From Atopobium sp. oral taxon 810 str. F0209 (lineage in GTDB: Bacteria > Actinomycetota > Coriobacteriia > Coriobacteriales > Atopobiaceae): a stretch of DNA of 64,000 nucleotides. The notes under the pieces are model-generated. The model ran no database searches and was not told where the DNA came from. It saw only the letters and a program-made list of their open reading frames with translations. The stretch spans positions 56,847 through 120,846 of the forward strand of contig NZ_KE952935.1 in assembly GCF_000466405.1 (NCBI RefSeq), in the 5' to 3' direction. This document shows positions 42,640-51,876 of the stretch, in pieces. The position numbers and the translations under genes are program-made. Every line of letters begins with the position of its first letter. Position 1 is the first letter of the stretch.

Positions 42640-43440
42640 GTGCCTTTTAAAGATGTAAAAAGAGCGTTTCCTGATAGAGATGCCAAAGTTCTAGCAATCA
42701 TTAACCAAAAAGGTGGTGTTGGAAAATCCACTACTGCCGTTAATTTAGCAGCATCTCTTGGGGAACAAGGAAAAAAAGTATTACTTCTCGATCTAGATCC
42801 TCAAGGAAACACAACAAGTGGCTATGGTATTGAAAAAGATGACCTTACAGAAGATATCTATGATGCACTTCTGCAAGATTTTCCTATTGATAAACTCGTA
42901 CTAGATACCGTCGAACCAAAAGTATTTCTCATTCCCTCAACCATTCAACTTGCTGGTGCTGAAATCGAACTTGTTTCGGCTATTGCACGTGAATCCATTC
43001 TTAAAACGATTCTTTCAGAGATAAAAGACGAATTTGACTATGTATTCATCGATTGTCCTCCATCACTTGGCTTGTTAACTATTAATGCATTAGTTGCATC
43101 GGATTCTTTGCTCATACCTATTCAGTGTGAGTTTTACGCACTTGAAGGTGTTACTAAACTTCTTGAGTCTATGAAAATGGTAAAAAGTCGTCTCAATCCT
43201 GATCTCGATGTTTTTGGTGTTGTGATGACTATGTACGATCGTCGGACAACCCTTTCAAATCAAGTAGTTGAAGAGGTACGTAAATATTTTGGGAATAAGG
43301 TATTTAAAACCATTATTCCGAGAAACGTTAAACTCTCTGAAGCTCCTAGCCATGGACTTCCAGTATCTATGTACGCTCATTTGAGCACTGGTTCCCTTGC
43401 ATATTCAAAATTGGCACGAGAGGTGGTGCGTCGTGGCTAG
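42640..43440 (+). CDS. parA: Chromosome-partitioning ATPase ParA (Soj)
   Basis: A 266-residue deviant-Walker ATPase (INQKGGVGKSTTAVNLAAS at about 20-38; YVFIDCPPSLGLLTINAL at about 130) that moves ParB-bound origins. GTG start with GGAGG four bases upstream. It overlaps parB by 8 bp, so the two are translationally coupled. The 20-residue N-terminal extension before the Walker box resembles chromosomal ParA of Actinobacteria. Three parS sites lie within 280 bp upstream. Confidence 0.96.
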   Translation: MPFKDVKRAFPDRDAKVLAIINQKGGVGKSTTAVNLAASLGEQGKKVLLLDLDPQGNTTSGYGIEKDDLTEDIYDALLQDFPIDKLVLDTVEPKVFLIPSTIQLAGAEIELVSAIARESILKTILSEIKDEFDYVFIDCPPSLGLLTINALVASDSLLIPIQCEFYALEGVTKLLESMKMVKSRLNPDLDVFGVVMTMYDRRTTLSNQVVEEVRKYFGNKVFKTIIPRNVKLSEAPSHGLPVSMYAHLSTGSLAYSKLAREVVRRG

Positions 43441-44314
43441 AAAGTCAGGACTTGGTAGAGGCTTAGAGTCACTTATGGGAGAAGCAAATGCGGAAGTTGG
43501 TACGATTCCAACAACTGAGCTCTCATTGAAAGATATAAAGCCTAATAAGAATCAGCCAAGAAAGAACTTTGATGAATCTGCATTACAAGAACTTGCGGAT
43601 TCGATTGAAAAAAATGGTATTCTTCAGCCACTTTTAGTACGTAAAAAAGGAAATTACTACGAGATTGTTGCTGGTGAGCGCCGTTATCAGGCTGCAAAAC
43701 GCATAGGTCTTAAAAACTTACCTGTAGTTATCCGTGAGATTAGCGATGATGAGGTTTTTAAATTAGCCCTCATTGAAAATTTGCAACGCTCTGATCTAAA
43801 TCCTATGGAGGAAGCACAGGGGTATCGAAAACTCATAGATAGAGATGGATTAACGCAAGAGGAATTGGGACAGATCCTCTCGAAGTCGCGCTCTGCAATT
43901 GCTAACACACTACGTCTTTTGGATTTACCAAAAGAAGTACAAGACATGATGGCAGAAGGGTCATTAACTGCAGGTCATGCTCGTGCAATTCTTGCTGTAC
44001 CCAATGAAGATGGTAGGATTAGGCTTGCTGAAAAAGTTATAAAAGATAATTTGACGGTTCGCCAGACAGAAAGACTTGCTCCGCTCTTTTCTGGCAATAC
44101 AGAGACAAACGTTGTGCACCGCCAACTAACACCCCAATCTTTTAAACGTGCTGCACGACAGCTACGGTTGGCACTTGATACGAGTGTCAAAGTAAAGCGT
44201 GTCCGTAATAAAAATAAAATCGAGATAGAGTTTTCTTCTGAGGATGATTTAGCACGCATTGTTGAGCAATTGAGTCGCAGTGCCATGGTGGGTGAGAATC
44301 ATGAAGAAAGTTAA
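43433..44314 (+). CDS. parB: Chromosome-partitioning protein ParB (Spo0J)
   Basis: A 293-residue CTP-dependent DNA clamp. GRGLESLMGE at the N terminus is the ParA-stimulating patch, VAGERRYQAAKRIGL carries the CTP-binding GERR box, LIENLQRSDLNPMEEAQGY and the helix-turn-helix TQEELGQILSKSRSAIANTLRLL follow, and the C-terminal third is the dimerisation domain. It starts at GTG inside the end of parA. ParB should load at the three parS sites just upstream. Confidence 0.96.
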   Translation: MARKSGLGRGLESLMGEANAEVGTIPTTELSLKDIKPNKNQPRKNFDESALQELADSIEKNGILQPLLVRKKGNYYEIVAGERRYQAAKRIGLKNLPVVIREISDDEVFKLALIENLQRSDLNPMEEAQGYRKLIDRDGLTQEELGQILSKSRSAIANTLRLLDLPKEVQDMMAEGSLTAGHARAILAVPNEDGRIRLAEKVIKDNLTVRQTERLAPLFSGNTETNVVHRQLTPQSFKRAARQLRLALDTSVKVKRVRNKNKIEIEFSSEDDLARIVEQLSRSAMVGENHEES

Positions 44315-44543
44315 GTTGAGAATCTGGACCTTAGCTATTCTTGGAGTATCTAGCTTTGCTGCCTATCAATTGCTATTAACACCTGAAGCAAAATTGCAAG
44401 CAAAAAAAACCGTCAAAACGATAGTTGATAGCTTTGCGAACATAAAAAATTCAATAGAAGAACGACAGGGAATTGTTGTCGAGGAGTCTTATCCTGAAAA
44501 TATAAAAAGAACCCAAGCTCAATGGGAAAAGCTAGGGTTCTAA
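44301..44543 (+). CDS. Small membrane-anchored protein downstream of parB
   Basis: An 80-residue protein with a basic start (MKKVKLR), one membrane helix (about 8-27, WTLAILGVSSFAAYQLLLT) and a charged, probably helical rest with AKLQAKKTVKTIVDSFANIKNSIEE. It overlaps parB by 14 bp and so belongs to the parAB operon. A membrane anchor made together with the partition proteins could tie segregation to the envelope, but this is only inference. I do not recognise the family. Confidence 0.7.
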   Translation: MKKVKLRIWTLAILGVSSFAAYQLLLTPEAKLQAKKTVKTIVDSFANIKNSIEERQGIVVEESYPENIKRTQAQWEKLGF

Positions 44544-44569
44544 CAACAGAACATATGTTTGTATAGATG

Positions 44570-44594
44570 GCCTATAGAGTTTCTTTCTATAGGC
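44570..44594. terminator. Hairpin between convergent parAB operon and rlmN
   Basis: GCCTATAG and CTATAGGC form a perfect 8-bp stem; weak T tracts follow on both strands (TATTATTT on plus). It sits 2 bp from the rlmN stop codon. Confidence 0.6.
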
Positions 44595-44596
44595 TA

Positions 44597-45637
44597 TTAT
44601 TTATCGTAATTTTGGCGTAGCTGTCCACACGCTGCATCAATATCAGCACCTCTGGAATTGCGGATAGTTGCTTCGACGCCAACTTTGTTGAGGGCACGGA
44701 CAAATTCTTGAGCGCGAGCCTCAGACACAGGAGAAAAACGAGATCCTTTAACCGCATTAAGCTGGATAATATTGACATGTGCGAGATTGTCACGACAAAA
44801 ATCGCAAAGTGCCCCTAACTCGCCATCATTATCGTTAATACCCTTAATAAGAGCGTACTCATAAGTAGGACGGCGACCAGTACGGTCAACATACTCACCT
44901 ATAGCATCATAGAGACGCAGAAGTGAGTAACGCTTCACCCCAGGCATCAACATATTGCGGGTGCTCTGGACTGCAGAGTGTAGGGAAACTGCCAAAGTAA
45001 ACTGCTCAGGCTCTTTTGAAAACCTGATAATATTAGGAATGATTCCGCAGGTAGATACCGTTAAATGGCGCGCTCCTATACCGGCACCATCAGGGGAGTT
45101 AAGCTTGCGCAAAGCAGCGAGGGTTGCGTCGTAGTTTGCAAATGGTTCACCCTGACCCATCATGACTACACTGGTGACGCGGCGGCCAAAATCGTCGCGA
45201 ACATGCATTACCTGCTCATAAATCTCAGATGAGCTAAGGGAGCGCGTAAGGCCTGCTGCTCCTGTTGCACAAAAAGCACAACCCATGCCACAGCCCGCCT
45301 GTGTAGAAGCACAAACAGTAAGACGACCGCGAGAAGGCATGCCCACACACTCGACGGAGACCCCATCAGGGAAGCGAAGTAGATATTTGCGACTACCATC
45401 ACCTGAAAGCTGACGCGCTACAACAGAAACGCCGCCAAGTGTGCAACTCTCTTTCAGTGCTTCGCGTAAAGATTTGGGTAGATTAGTCATTTCATCAAAA
45501 TCATGAGCGTTTTTCTCCCAAATCCACTCCTCGATTTGCTTTACTCGAAAAGAAGGTTGGCCTAGATCTACAAGTAATTCCTGCAACTCACTATGACTTA
45601 GGGAACGAATATTCGTCTTGGTTATGGGGTCTTGCAT
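44597..45637 (-). CDS. rlmN: Dual-specificity RNA methyltransferase RlmN
   Basis: A 346-residue radical-SAM enzyme that makes 2-methyladenosine in 23S rRNA (A2503) and some tRNAs. The cluster ligands are in ASTQAGCGMGCAFCATG (CxxxCxxC), and MGQGEPFANYD and SLHSAVQSTRNMLMPG follow as in RlmN. The start at 45637 is the first ATG; an in-frame GTG 15 bp upstream is possible. It runs opposite to its neighbours. Confidence 0.95.
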   Translation of the reverse strand: MQDPITKTNIRSLSHSELQELLVDLGQPSFRVKQIEEWIWEKNAHDFDEMTNLPKSLREALKESCTLGGVSVVARQLSGDGSRKYLLRFPDGVSVECVGMPSRGRLTVCASTQAGCGMGCAFCATGAAGLTRSLSSSEIYEQVMHVRDDFGRRVTSVVMMGQGEPFANYDATLAALRKLNSPDGAGIGARHLTVSTCGIIPNIIRFSKEPEQFTLAVSLHSAVQSTRNMLMPGVKRYSLLRLYDAIGEYVDRTGRRPTYEYALIKGINDNDGELGALCDFCRDNLAHVNIIQLNAVKGSRFSPVSEARAQEFVRALNKVGVEATIRNSRGADIDAACGQLRQNYDK

Positions 45638-45783
45638 GTTTTCTTGCCTCACAGCTTCGCTTGGCGCCGGTCGCTGGCTTGACAGGAGTATGCTCTAAGA
45701 CTAACTGCCCGTCCGCAGCGCTTGCGTACGATGGCAGTCTAATGCAAGCTGGGCAGCGTGAGGGTATATGAGGAGCTATCTTC

Positions 45784-46767
45784 ATGGATAAGAGAGATGT
45801 TTTGGATAGTCGAGTAGCAGTTCTTGCTGGTGGCTGGTCAGACGAACGAGAGATTTCTCTGGATTCGGGTCGTGCCTGTGCAAAAGCTTTACAGCAGGCA
45901 GGTTTTGCCCGTGTTGAATTGTTGGATGTCGCCGAAGATGGATTTGTAGAGCGCCTATCACGCGGTGGTTTTGACGTTGCGTTCATCGCTATGCATGGTC
46001 ATTTTGGCGAGGATGGATGTATTCAGGGACTGCTAGAGATTCTTCATATGCCGTATACCTTCTCAGGTGTTCTTGCATCTGCAGTAGGTACCGAAAAAGA
46101 TATGGCAAAAGACGTATACCGTTCAGCCCATATTCCTTGTCCCGAAGGTGTCACGCTTGCACACAAACTCATTCCTACAGAAGAACAGCTTAATCAGCTG
46201 GTAGAAAAACTAGGTTTGCCGCTTTTTGTCAAACCAGCTGCCAATGGTTCGAGCTATGGCATTACTCGTGTTACCGCTGCAAATCAGCTTGCTGCAGCCA
46301 TTGAGATTGCTGGCAAACAAGGTGATCGTGTGTTGGTTGAGCAATGCATTGAGGGTATAGAGATCACCGTGCCTGTTATTGGTAACACACAAGCTCGTGC
46401 ACTGCCCGTAGTCGAAATCGTAACAGGTGCTGAATTTTATGATCTCAAAGTTAAATATGAGCCATCCTCAATGCACCATGTGATTCCTGCTCGTCTTGAG
46501 GCGGCTGTCTATGCACGCGCTCAAGAGTTGGCTGTTGCTGCTCATAAAGCGCTTGGTTGTCTGGGTGCATCACGCAGTGACTTTATTGTGCGTGCAGACG
46601 GTACCCCGGTCATCCTTGAGACCAATACCATTCCTGGTATGACCGAGACTAGTCTGCTGCCTGATTCCGCACGTCATGGCGGAATCGAATTCCCTGATTT
46701 GTGCCGCTATTTTATTGAATTGGCCTTTGAGGCACATACTGATATGACAAGCAGTAAGCAAGAGTAA
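45784..46767 (+). CDS. ddl: D-alanine-D-alanine ligase
   Basis: A 327-residue ATP-grasp ligase that makes D-Ala-D-Ala for peptidoglycan. RVAVLAGGWSDEREISLDSG (about 10-29), HGHFGEDGCIQGLLE (about 76-90), KPAANGSSYGI (about 152) and the C-terminal ETNTIPGMTETSLLP are all family motifs. At the position that separates ligases for D-Ala-D-Ala and D-Ala-D-Lac I see no clear vancomycin-resistance-type change, but this was judged by eye. It is followed 39 bp later by the DinG-like gene. Confidence 0.95.
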   Translation: MDKRDVLDSRVAVLAGGWSDEREISLDSGRACAKALQQAGFARVELLDVAEDGFVERLSRGGFDVAFIAMHGHFGEDGCIQGLLEILHMPYTFSGVLASAVGTEKDMAKDVYRSAHIPCPEGVTLAHKLIPTEEQLNQLVEKLGLPLFVKPAANGSSYGITRVTAANQLAAAIEIAGKQGDRVLVEQCIEGIEITVPVIGNTQARALPVVEIVTGAEFYDLKVKYEPSSMHHVIPARLEAAVYARAQELAVAAHKALGCLGASRSDFIVRADGTPVILETNTIPGMTETSLLPDSARHGGIEFPDLCRYFIELAFEAHTDMTSSKQE

Positions 46768-46806
46768 GCAAGATACCAAAAACTTGTAAAAGAGCTGGAG
46801 CATAGT

Positions 46807-49740
46807 GTGTCAAAACCCCACGAAGAGCTTGTGCGAGACCTGTTAACTCCAGGCACTCCCGAGCGTATCGCGCAGAAATATCTTAGCCTTGAACAGCGTG
46901 CCAAAGAGACAAGTTTTGGTCTGCTTGAAAAGGATATGGTTGTACTCGATACCGAGACAACGGGGCTGTCTTTTCGCGATTGCGAGCTCATTCAGATTTC
47001 TGCGGCGCGTATTTCGGGGCGTGAGATAGTAGAGCGTTTTGATACCTTTGTGCATCCCAAAAAGCCAATTCCTCCCGAGATTGTAAAGCTTACGCACATC
47101 ACGGCTGCTGATGTCGCTGATGCACCGAATGCAAAGCAAGCAGTGGCAGAGTTAGTGCGCTTTGTTGCGGGACAGCCTGTTTTGGCACATAACGCTGTTT
47201 TTGACCGAACTTTTATTGAGAAGGTTCAAGGCGGCTATCAGGTAAGTAATAACTGGATTGATACGCTTGCGTTGTCAAGAATCGCACTGCCACGTCTCAA
47301 GTCGCATCGTTTACAAGAAATGGCACAAGCCTTTGGTTGTGATGCGGTGACGCATAGGGCAACCGACGATGTTGACGCTCTTTGTGGACTTTGGCGTATT
47401 TTACTTTTGGCACTTTGTGATTTACCAAAGGGTTTATTAGCTCTTTTGGCAGATATGCATGAAGAGGTTGATTGGCAATATCGACCGATATTAAGACATC
47501 TATCTCTTGAGCAGGAGCAATCCTCTTTTCACCTTAAAACTGCACGCATGGATTTGCTTGATAGTGAGTATATACAGCCACATGAAGATGCTGCAGAGCT
47601 GCTTGAGCTGCACCCGCTTGATGGGGGAGAGATAGAGGATGCCTTTTCCAAAGGTGGCGTTGTGCCACGGATGTATGATGCTTATGAGCAGCGCCCCGAG
47701 CAAATAGTTATGGCAAAAGAGCTGGCAGAAGCTCTGTCAAGTTCTACTCATCGCGCTATTGAGGCTGGTACAGGCGTTGGTAAGTCTATTGCCTATCTCT
47801 TGCCTGAAGTGCTTTTTGCACAGCGCAACAATATCAGCATGGGTGTTGCTACCAAAACAAATGCCCTTACCGACCAGCTGGTTTCTCACGAACTGCCAGC
47901 ACTTGCAAAGTCTCTGCCCAACGGTTTGAGCTACACCAGCCTTAAAGGTTATGAACACTATCCTTGTTTGTTGTGCCTTGACCGCGCCACAATGGGCGAT
48001 TTGCCAGTAGATGCAGTTGCTCAAACTAACAAATCTACGCAGACAACCGCTTCAGAGATGCTGACAGCGCTTGCAGTGACATATAGCTACTCTTGTCAAT
48101 CTCCTGAAGGAGATTTGGATTCTCTGGGTGTACGTTGGCGTTTTGTTCCTAGACAAATGCTCACAACGAGCTCATCCCGTTGTTTACGCAATCGCTGCCC
48201 TTACTATCCCAATGAGTGTTTTGTTTTTGGTGCTCGTCGTCGTGCTGCAGCGGCAGATATTGTGGTGACCAACCATTCACTGCTGTTGCGTGACGTAGAG
48301 GCAGAAGGACATATTTTGCCGCCCATTCGCCATTGGGTCATTGACGAGGCACATGGTTTTGAAGATGAGGCTCGTAAGCAGTGGGCAAAAGAAGCCTCTT
48401 ACGAGGAATTACGTACTTCTTTTGAATTGTTGGGCAGCTCACGCACAGGAGTTATCAAAGCTTTATTGGCTGAAGCAGGACAAAGCGAAGACCCCACCTT
48501 GTCTATTCGCCTGCTTACAAAACTGGCAGCCACCGCATCTCGCTCTGCAGTAGCGGTGTCTGCACTTTTTGAGGCGGTTGGCACTCTTAGTCGTTCGGGA
48601 AATTCTACCGAAAGTATGTATGAGCGCACGAGTGTTTGGATTGATGAAAAGTTACGCGCGGGTAGGCTTTGGAAGGAGATTGATGCTACTGGCACAATAG
48701 CCATTGATGCACTTGATGAATGTACGCGTGCAGCAAAAGCAGTCGTAGATGTACTCACGGCATCCAATATCAAGGCAGGAGCTGAGCTTGCAGAGGCAGT
48801 GCGCTTTGTGCCCGAGCTGCTTGAAACGCTAAAGCTCATTTTGGCAGGGACTAATACCAATTATGTCTATTCAGCCGATCTGCCTAGCCGTAGACGCGAT
48901 GCAGGAACCGAGCGTCTACGTGCAGAAAAGCTTGATATCGGTGCAGATTTAGCGGAGAGATGGCTTCCCGAGATGAACTCAGTGAGCTTTACTTCTGCAA
49001 CAATGACCGTTGGCTCTTCTTTTGAGCATTTTGATTGTTCAGTAGGGTTTGATCGTATTCCCAAAACTGCCCATCGCGATGTTCAAATGAACTCAAGTTT
49101 TGATTTTGATCGCAACATGGCTGTTGTGGTAGCACAAGACATGCCTGCACCAAACGAGCTTGGCTATATTGATTATCTATGCGACCTGCTTTTTGATGTT
49201 CATATAGCTATGGGTGGTTCGACACTAACGCTCTTTACCAATCGTCGCGATATGGAGGCGACCTTTGACAAACTCAAGCCCCGTTTAGCGATTGAAGGTT
49301 TGGATTTGCGTTGTCAAGAACGAGGAGCTTCAACCAGGCTTTTACGAGATAGTTTCCTTGCCAATAAACAGCAGTCGTTGCTTGCCCTCAGGTCATTTTG
49401 GGAGGGTTTTGATGCGGCTGGAGATACTTTGCGTTGTGTTGTTATCCCTAAATTACCTTTTGCCAACCCCCGAGATCCTTTAGTGCAAGAGCGCGACCTT
49501 CGAGAAGAGCGCAGCTGGTGGCGACACTCTCTACCCGAAGCAGTGTTGACAGTTAAACAAGCCGCAGGACGACTGATACGCACAAAGAGTGATACAGGGG
49601 TATTGGTATTAGCGGATTCGCGTCTTGTGAGTAAGCGGTATGGCAAGCAGTTTATAAACTCTCTGCCTTCTCATAATGTGCAACGACTTTCAACCAACAA
49701 CGTAGGGCGCTTCATTGAAACATGGTGCAAAACTCATTAG
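46807..49740 (+). CDS. DnaQ-like exonuclease fused to DinG/XPD-type helicase
   Basis: A 977-residue two-part protein. The N-terminal 3'-5' exonuclease (about 40-205) has DTETTGL, HNAVFDRTF and HRATDDVDAL (the acidic Exo I-III residues). The superfamily 2 helicase has Walker A IEAGTGVGKSIAYLLP (about 315), a Cys-rich stretch around CLLCLD...CQSPEG...NRCPYYPNEC that could hold an iron-sulfur cluster, DEAH box WVIDEAHGFEDEA (about 510) and late motifs near AAGRLIRTKSDTG. Gram-positive DinG proteins often have this fusion, and some act mainly as nucleases. GTG start with GGAG upstream. It converges with the WYL pair, overlapping by 4 bp. Confidence 0.92.
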   Translation: MSKPHEELVRDLLTPGTPERIAQKYLSLEQRAKETSFGLLEKDMVVLDTETTGLSFRDCELIQISAARISGREIVERFDTFVHPKKPIPPEIVKLTHITAADVADAPNAKQAVAELVRFVAGQPVLAHNAVFDRTFIEKVQGGYQVSNNWIDTLALSRIALPRLKSHRLQEMAQAFGCDAVTHRATDDVDALCGLWRILLLALCDLPKGLLALLADMHEEVDWQYRPILRHLSLEQEQSSFHLKTARMDLLDSEYIQPHEDAAELLELHPLDGGEIEDAFSKGGVVPRMYDAYEQRPEQIVMAKELAEALSSSTHRAIEAGTGVGKSIAYLLPEVLFAQRNNISMGVATKTNALTDQLVSHELPALAKSLPNGLSYTSLKGYEHYPCLLCLDRATMGDLPVDAVAQTNKSTQTTASEMLTALAVTYSYSCQSPEGDLDSLGVRWRFVPRQMLTTSSSRCLRNRCPYYPNECFVFGARRRAAAADIVVTNHSLLLRDVEAEGHILPPIRHWVIDEAHGFEDEARKQWAKEASYEELRTSFELLGSSRTGVIKALLAEAGQSEDPTLSIRLLTKLAATASRSAVAVSALFEAVGTLSRSGNSTESMYERTSVWIDEKLRAGRLWKEIDATGTIAIDALDECTRAAKAVVDVLTASNIKAGAELAEAVRFVPELLETLKLILAGTNTNYVYSADLPSRRRDAGTERLRAEKLDIGADLAERWLPEMNSVSFTSATMTVGSSFEHFDCSVGFDRIPKTAHRDVQMNSSFDFDRNMAVVVAQDMPAPNELGYIDYLCDLLFDVHIAMGGSTLTLFTNRRDMEATFDKLKPRLAIEGLDLRCQERGASTRLLRDSFLANKQQSLLALRSFWEGFDAAGDTLRCVVIPKLPFANPRDPLVQERDLREERSWWRHSLPEAVLTVKQAAGRLIRTKSDTGVLVLADSRLVSKRYGKQFINSLPSHNVQRLSTNNVGRFIETWCKTH

Positions 49741-50681
49741 GACTTCTGAGTTTTTGCTTGCGCAAGCAGTTCTTTGGCACAATGTCTAATCGCAGCAATG
49801 AGCTGGGCATCATCGGTCTCAACATGCTTTCCGCAAGCAAGGAGCCTTCGAGGAAGCCAATTTGAATTTTGATACCAAGGAATACTCGCTCTTATGCGTG
49901 ACCCGCGACGAGACTTAATCTTGAGTCCTGGCCATGTGAATAGATTGAGGCAGTTTTGGTCGTTAAAGACTAGTTCAACCTGTTGCGGTGTAGTCGTAGG
50001 AATAATTTCTTTGTCCCAGCTACCTTCAGTAGTGACAGGCATACTCATTCGGTCAACTCTAAACGAGCGTTTAGCTGCTTTATCTAAGTCAAAAGCATCG
50101 AGATACCAACGTTCTTGGTTGTAACGCAAAGCAAGAGGACCAACGTGGCGAGTACTCAGCATAGTGGTAGAACCACTTACTGCTTGGTAGTCAAATTCCA
50201 AAGCAACTTGAGCAACAATGGCTTCGGAGATGGCATCCAGACGTTTAGAAAGATCTTCTTTAATGTGGGTTGTTGTATGAGTACTGCTTGTTTGGGCAAT
50301 CTCTTGAGGGTAGTAAGCCTTAGTAATTTCTCTGCGTATAAAATCTTGGCCACTAAGTCCAATAAGTTCAAAAGCAGTATCTAACGCCTGTGCCTCTTGA
50401 TTAGTTAGACGCAAAGGGCGACCATGGACCGCACCAGAGAGAGGACTAAAAAGCTCAACATCTCCTGTCTTGGCGCTGACAAGGGGAAGTATTGTTTGGG
50501 AGTCCTCTCCACCAGCTTGCATGAGCAGCTCAAGGAGCGTTTGGGCTTGTGCAATTGATAGTCCCAAGCGTGAAGCAACTACCTGAGCATTGAGACAATC
50601 ACCATGTTTTGTGAGTGCTCCTGCAAGTGTTACGAGCGAGCGCGTTTGTTCCAAGGCACCTTGGTGTTGAACAGAAGCCAT
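49737..50681 (-). CDS. WYL-domain regulator, PafC-like
   Basis: A 314-residue protein with a short N-terminal winged-helix-like part, a WYL core (about 150-225; LEFDYQAVSGSTTMLSTRHVGPLALRYNQERWYLDAFDLDKAAKRSFRVDRM) and a WCX-like C-terminal extension. WYL proteins sense ligands such as single-stranded nucleic acid and switch transcription. It overlaps the upstream WYL gene by one base (TAATG), the tight arrangement of pafB-pafC. No Pup-proteasome gene is visible here. Confidence 0.85.
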   Translation of the reverse strand: MASVQHQGALEQTRSLVTLAGALTKHGDCLNAQVVASRLGLSIAQAQTLLELLMQAGGEDSQTILPLVSAKTGDVELFSPLSGAVHGRPLRLTNQEAQALDTAFELIGLSGQDFIRREITKAYYPQEIAQTSSTHTTTHIKEDLSKRLDAISEAIVAQVALEFDYQAVSGSTTMLSTRHVGPLALRYNQERWYLDAFDLDKAAKRSFRVDRMSMPVTTEGSWDKEIIPTTTPQQVELVFNDQNCLNLFTWPGLKIKSRRGSRIRASIPWYQNSNWLPRRLLACGKHVETDDAQLIAAIRHCAKELLAQAKTQKS

Positions 50682-51676
50682 TATATGAGCGCCTCCTCAA
50701 GCAGTGCTTTCCAGCAGCACACGAGTTCGGAGGGCTGCTGGGGAATAAAGCCTTCGGCTATGCTCCAGCACGCTGCAGCCTCAAGGTCAGCTGCTTCTAC
50801 AGTCCACACAAGACCCCGTTCAGTTGAGGTATAGGTCCCGTAGTTTTGAGCAGCGCGCATCGCCTCTTCTCCCGCAGCAGGTCCAAGGAGCAATTGGATC
50901 TCAAAGCTTTTGTTGCCAATTTGGAAGGGGAGTTTACGCCATTGAGCTGCATTAAAGTTGCGCGGGATGTCATACGTTTTATTACGTAACTCACGAACCT
51001 TTAAAAAGCGATCATCCCGGAATGTATGTGGTTCTGTAGTTATTGGCGTTAGGTCTTCATCGAGGTCAGCAGCTACAAAGTAGATATGACCCCGCAAGCC
51101 AAATTCGCCATAGATAGCAAGAAGTCGTTCACTTTTTTCACCCAGAGCTGATACATATTGCACCTGAACTGGATGATGTTGAGTTGCGGCATGCAAAAGT
51201 ATATTGAGCTGCCTGTTTTGCTTGGTGGTAGTAAGAGAAAAACGAGCCGCAGAAACTTTCGAATAATCCGAATCTATCTTTGTTAACGCATATCTCAGAT
51301 CGTCGCTGTAAGGAAATGTTGAATCATTGGCGAGTTGTGACAAAGTCAAATCAAGTGCCAATAGTTCATCAGGATCCAAGCTGACTTCTGTTGCAAATGA
51401 AGTTTCATCTGCAACCCACCAACCCTTTTTGGCCTCGTGGAGTAGTAGTCCACACGTCAGCAAACGCTTACGATCTCTATGAAACTGCCGCCTAAAACTT
51501 TCAGCAGTGAGGGTAGGGTAATACTCTTTTTGTACATAAGCAGAGCTGAGGGGAGCTGACGCATTGGAAAAGGCAAGAACAAGCGAGAGTAGACGCCGCG
51601 CAAGCTCATCGTCTGCACTTAGTGCATACGAGGTGTTCTGCTCGTCCTGCTTTTGAGTATCATCGACTTCCTTCAT
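50681..51676 (-). CDS. WYL-domain regulator, PafB-like
   Basis: A 331-residue protein with an N-terminal helix-turn-helix (about 25-100; RRQFHRDRKRLLTCGLLL), a WYL domain (about 160-235; VQVQYVSALGEKSERLLAIYGEFGLRGHIYFVAADLD) and a WCX-like C terminus. GAGGAGG before the ATG at 51676 sets the start. With the overlapping second WYL gene it should form a heteromeric regulator. In mycobacteria PafBC drives much of the DNA-damage response, and here the pair abuts a DinG-type repair helicase. Confidence 0.85.
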   Translation of the reverse strand: MKEVDDTQKQDEQNTSYALSADDELARRLLSLVLAFSNASAPLSSAYVQKEYYPTLTAESFRRQFHRDRKRLLTCGLLLHEAKKGWWVADETSFATEVSLDPDELLALDLTLSQLANDSTFPYSDDLRYALTKIDSDYSKVSAARFSLTTTKQNRQLNILLHAATQHHPVQVQYVSALGEKSERLLAIYGEFGLRGHIYFVAADLDEDLTPITTEPHTFRDDRFLKVRELRNKTYDIPRNFNAAQWRKLPFQIGNKSFEIQLLLGPAAGEEAMRAAQNYGTYTSTERGLVWTVEAADLEAAACWSIAEGFIPQQPSELVCCWKALLEEALI

Positions 51677-51876
51677 GGGCGTACCTCCTCTCACACAAGC
51701 ACCCTACCATGAGTAGAAAAGCAAATTTGTCAGAGACGTAGAAAAGCTATTTTGCTGTTTCTTTAGGGCATTTATTCCCGTCGCTAACATTTGTCAAACG
51801 CAAGGGGAGGTTTTCCTGTGTAAGACGTATAATTTGAGCATCAATGTGTATTCGTCACCCACAAAGGATGAGCAGT

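Noticed and set aside
45045-45056. GCAGGTAGA motif inside rlmN
   Set aside because: It is in coding sequence and can be explained by codon usage; not counted as part of the intergenic motif set.
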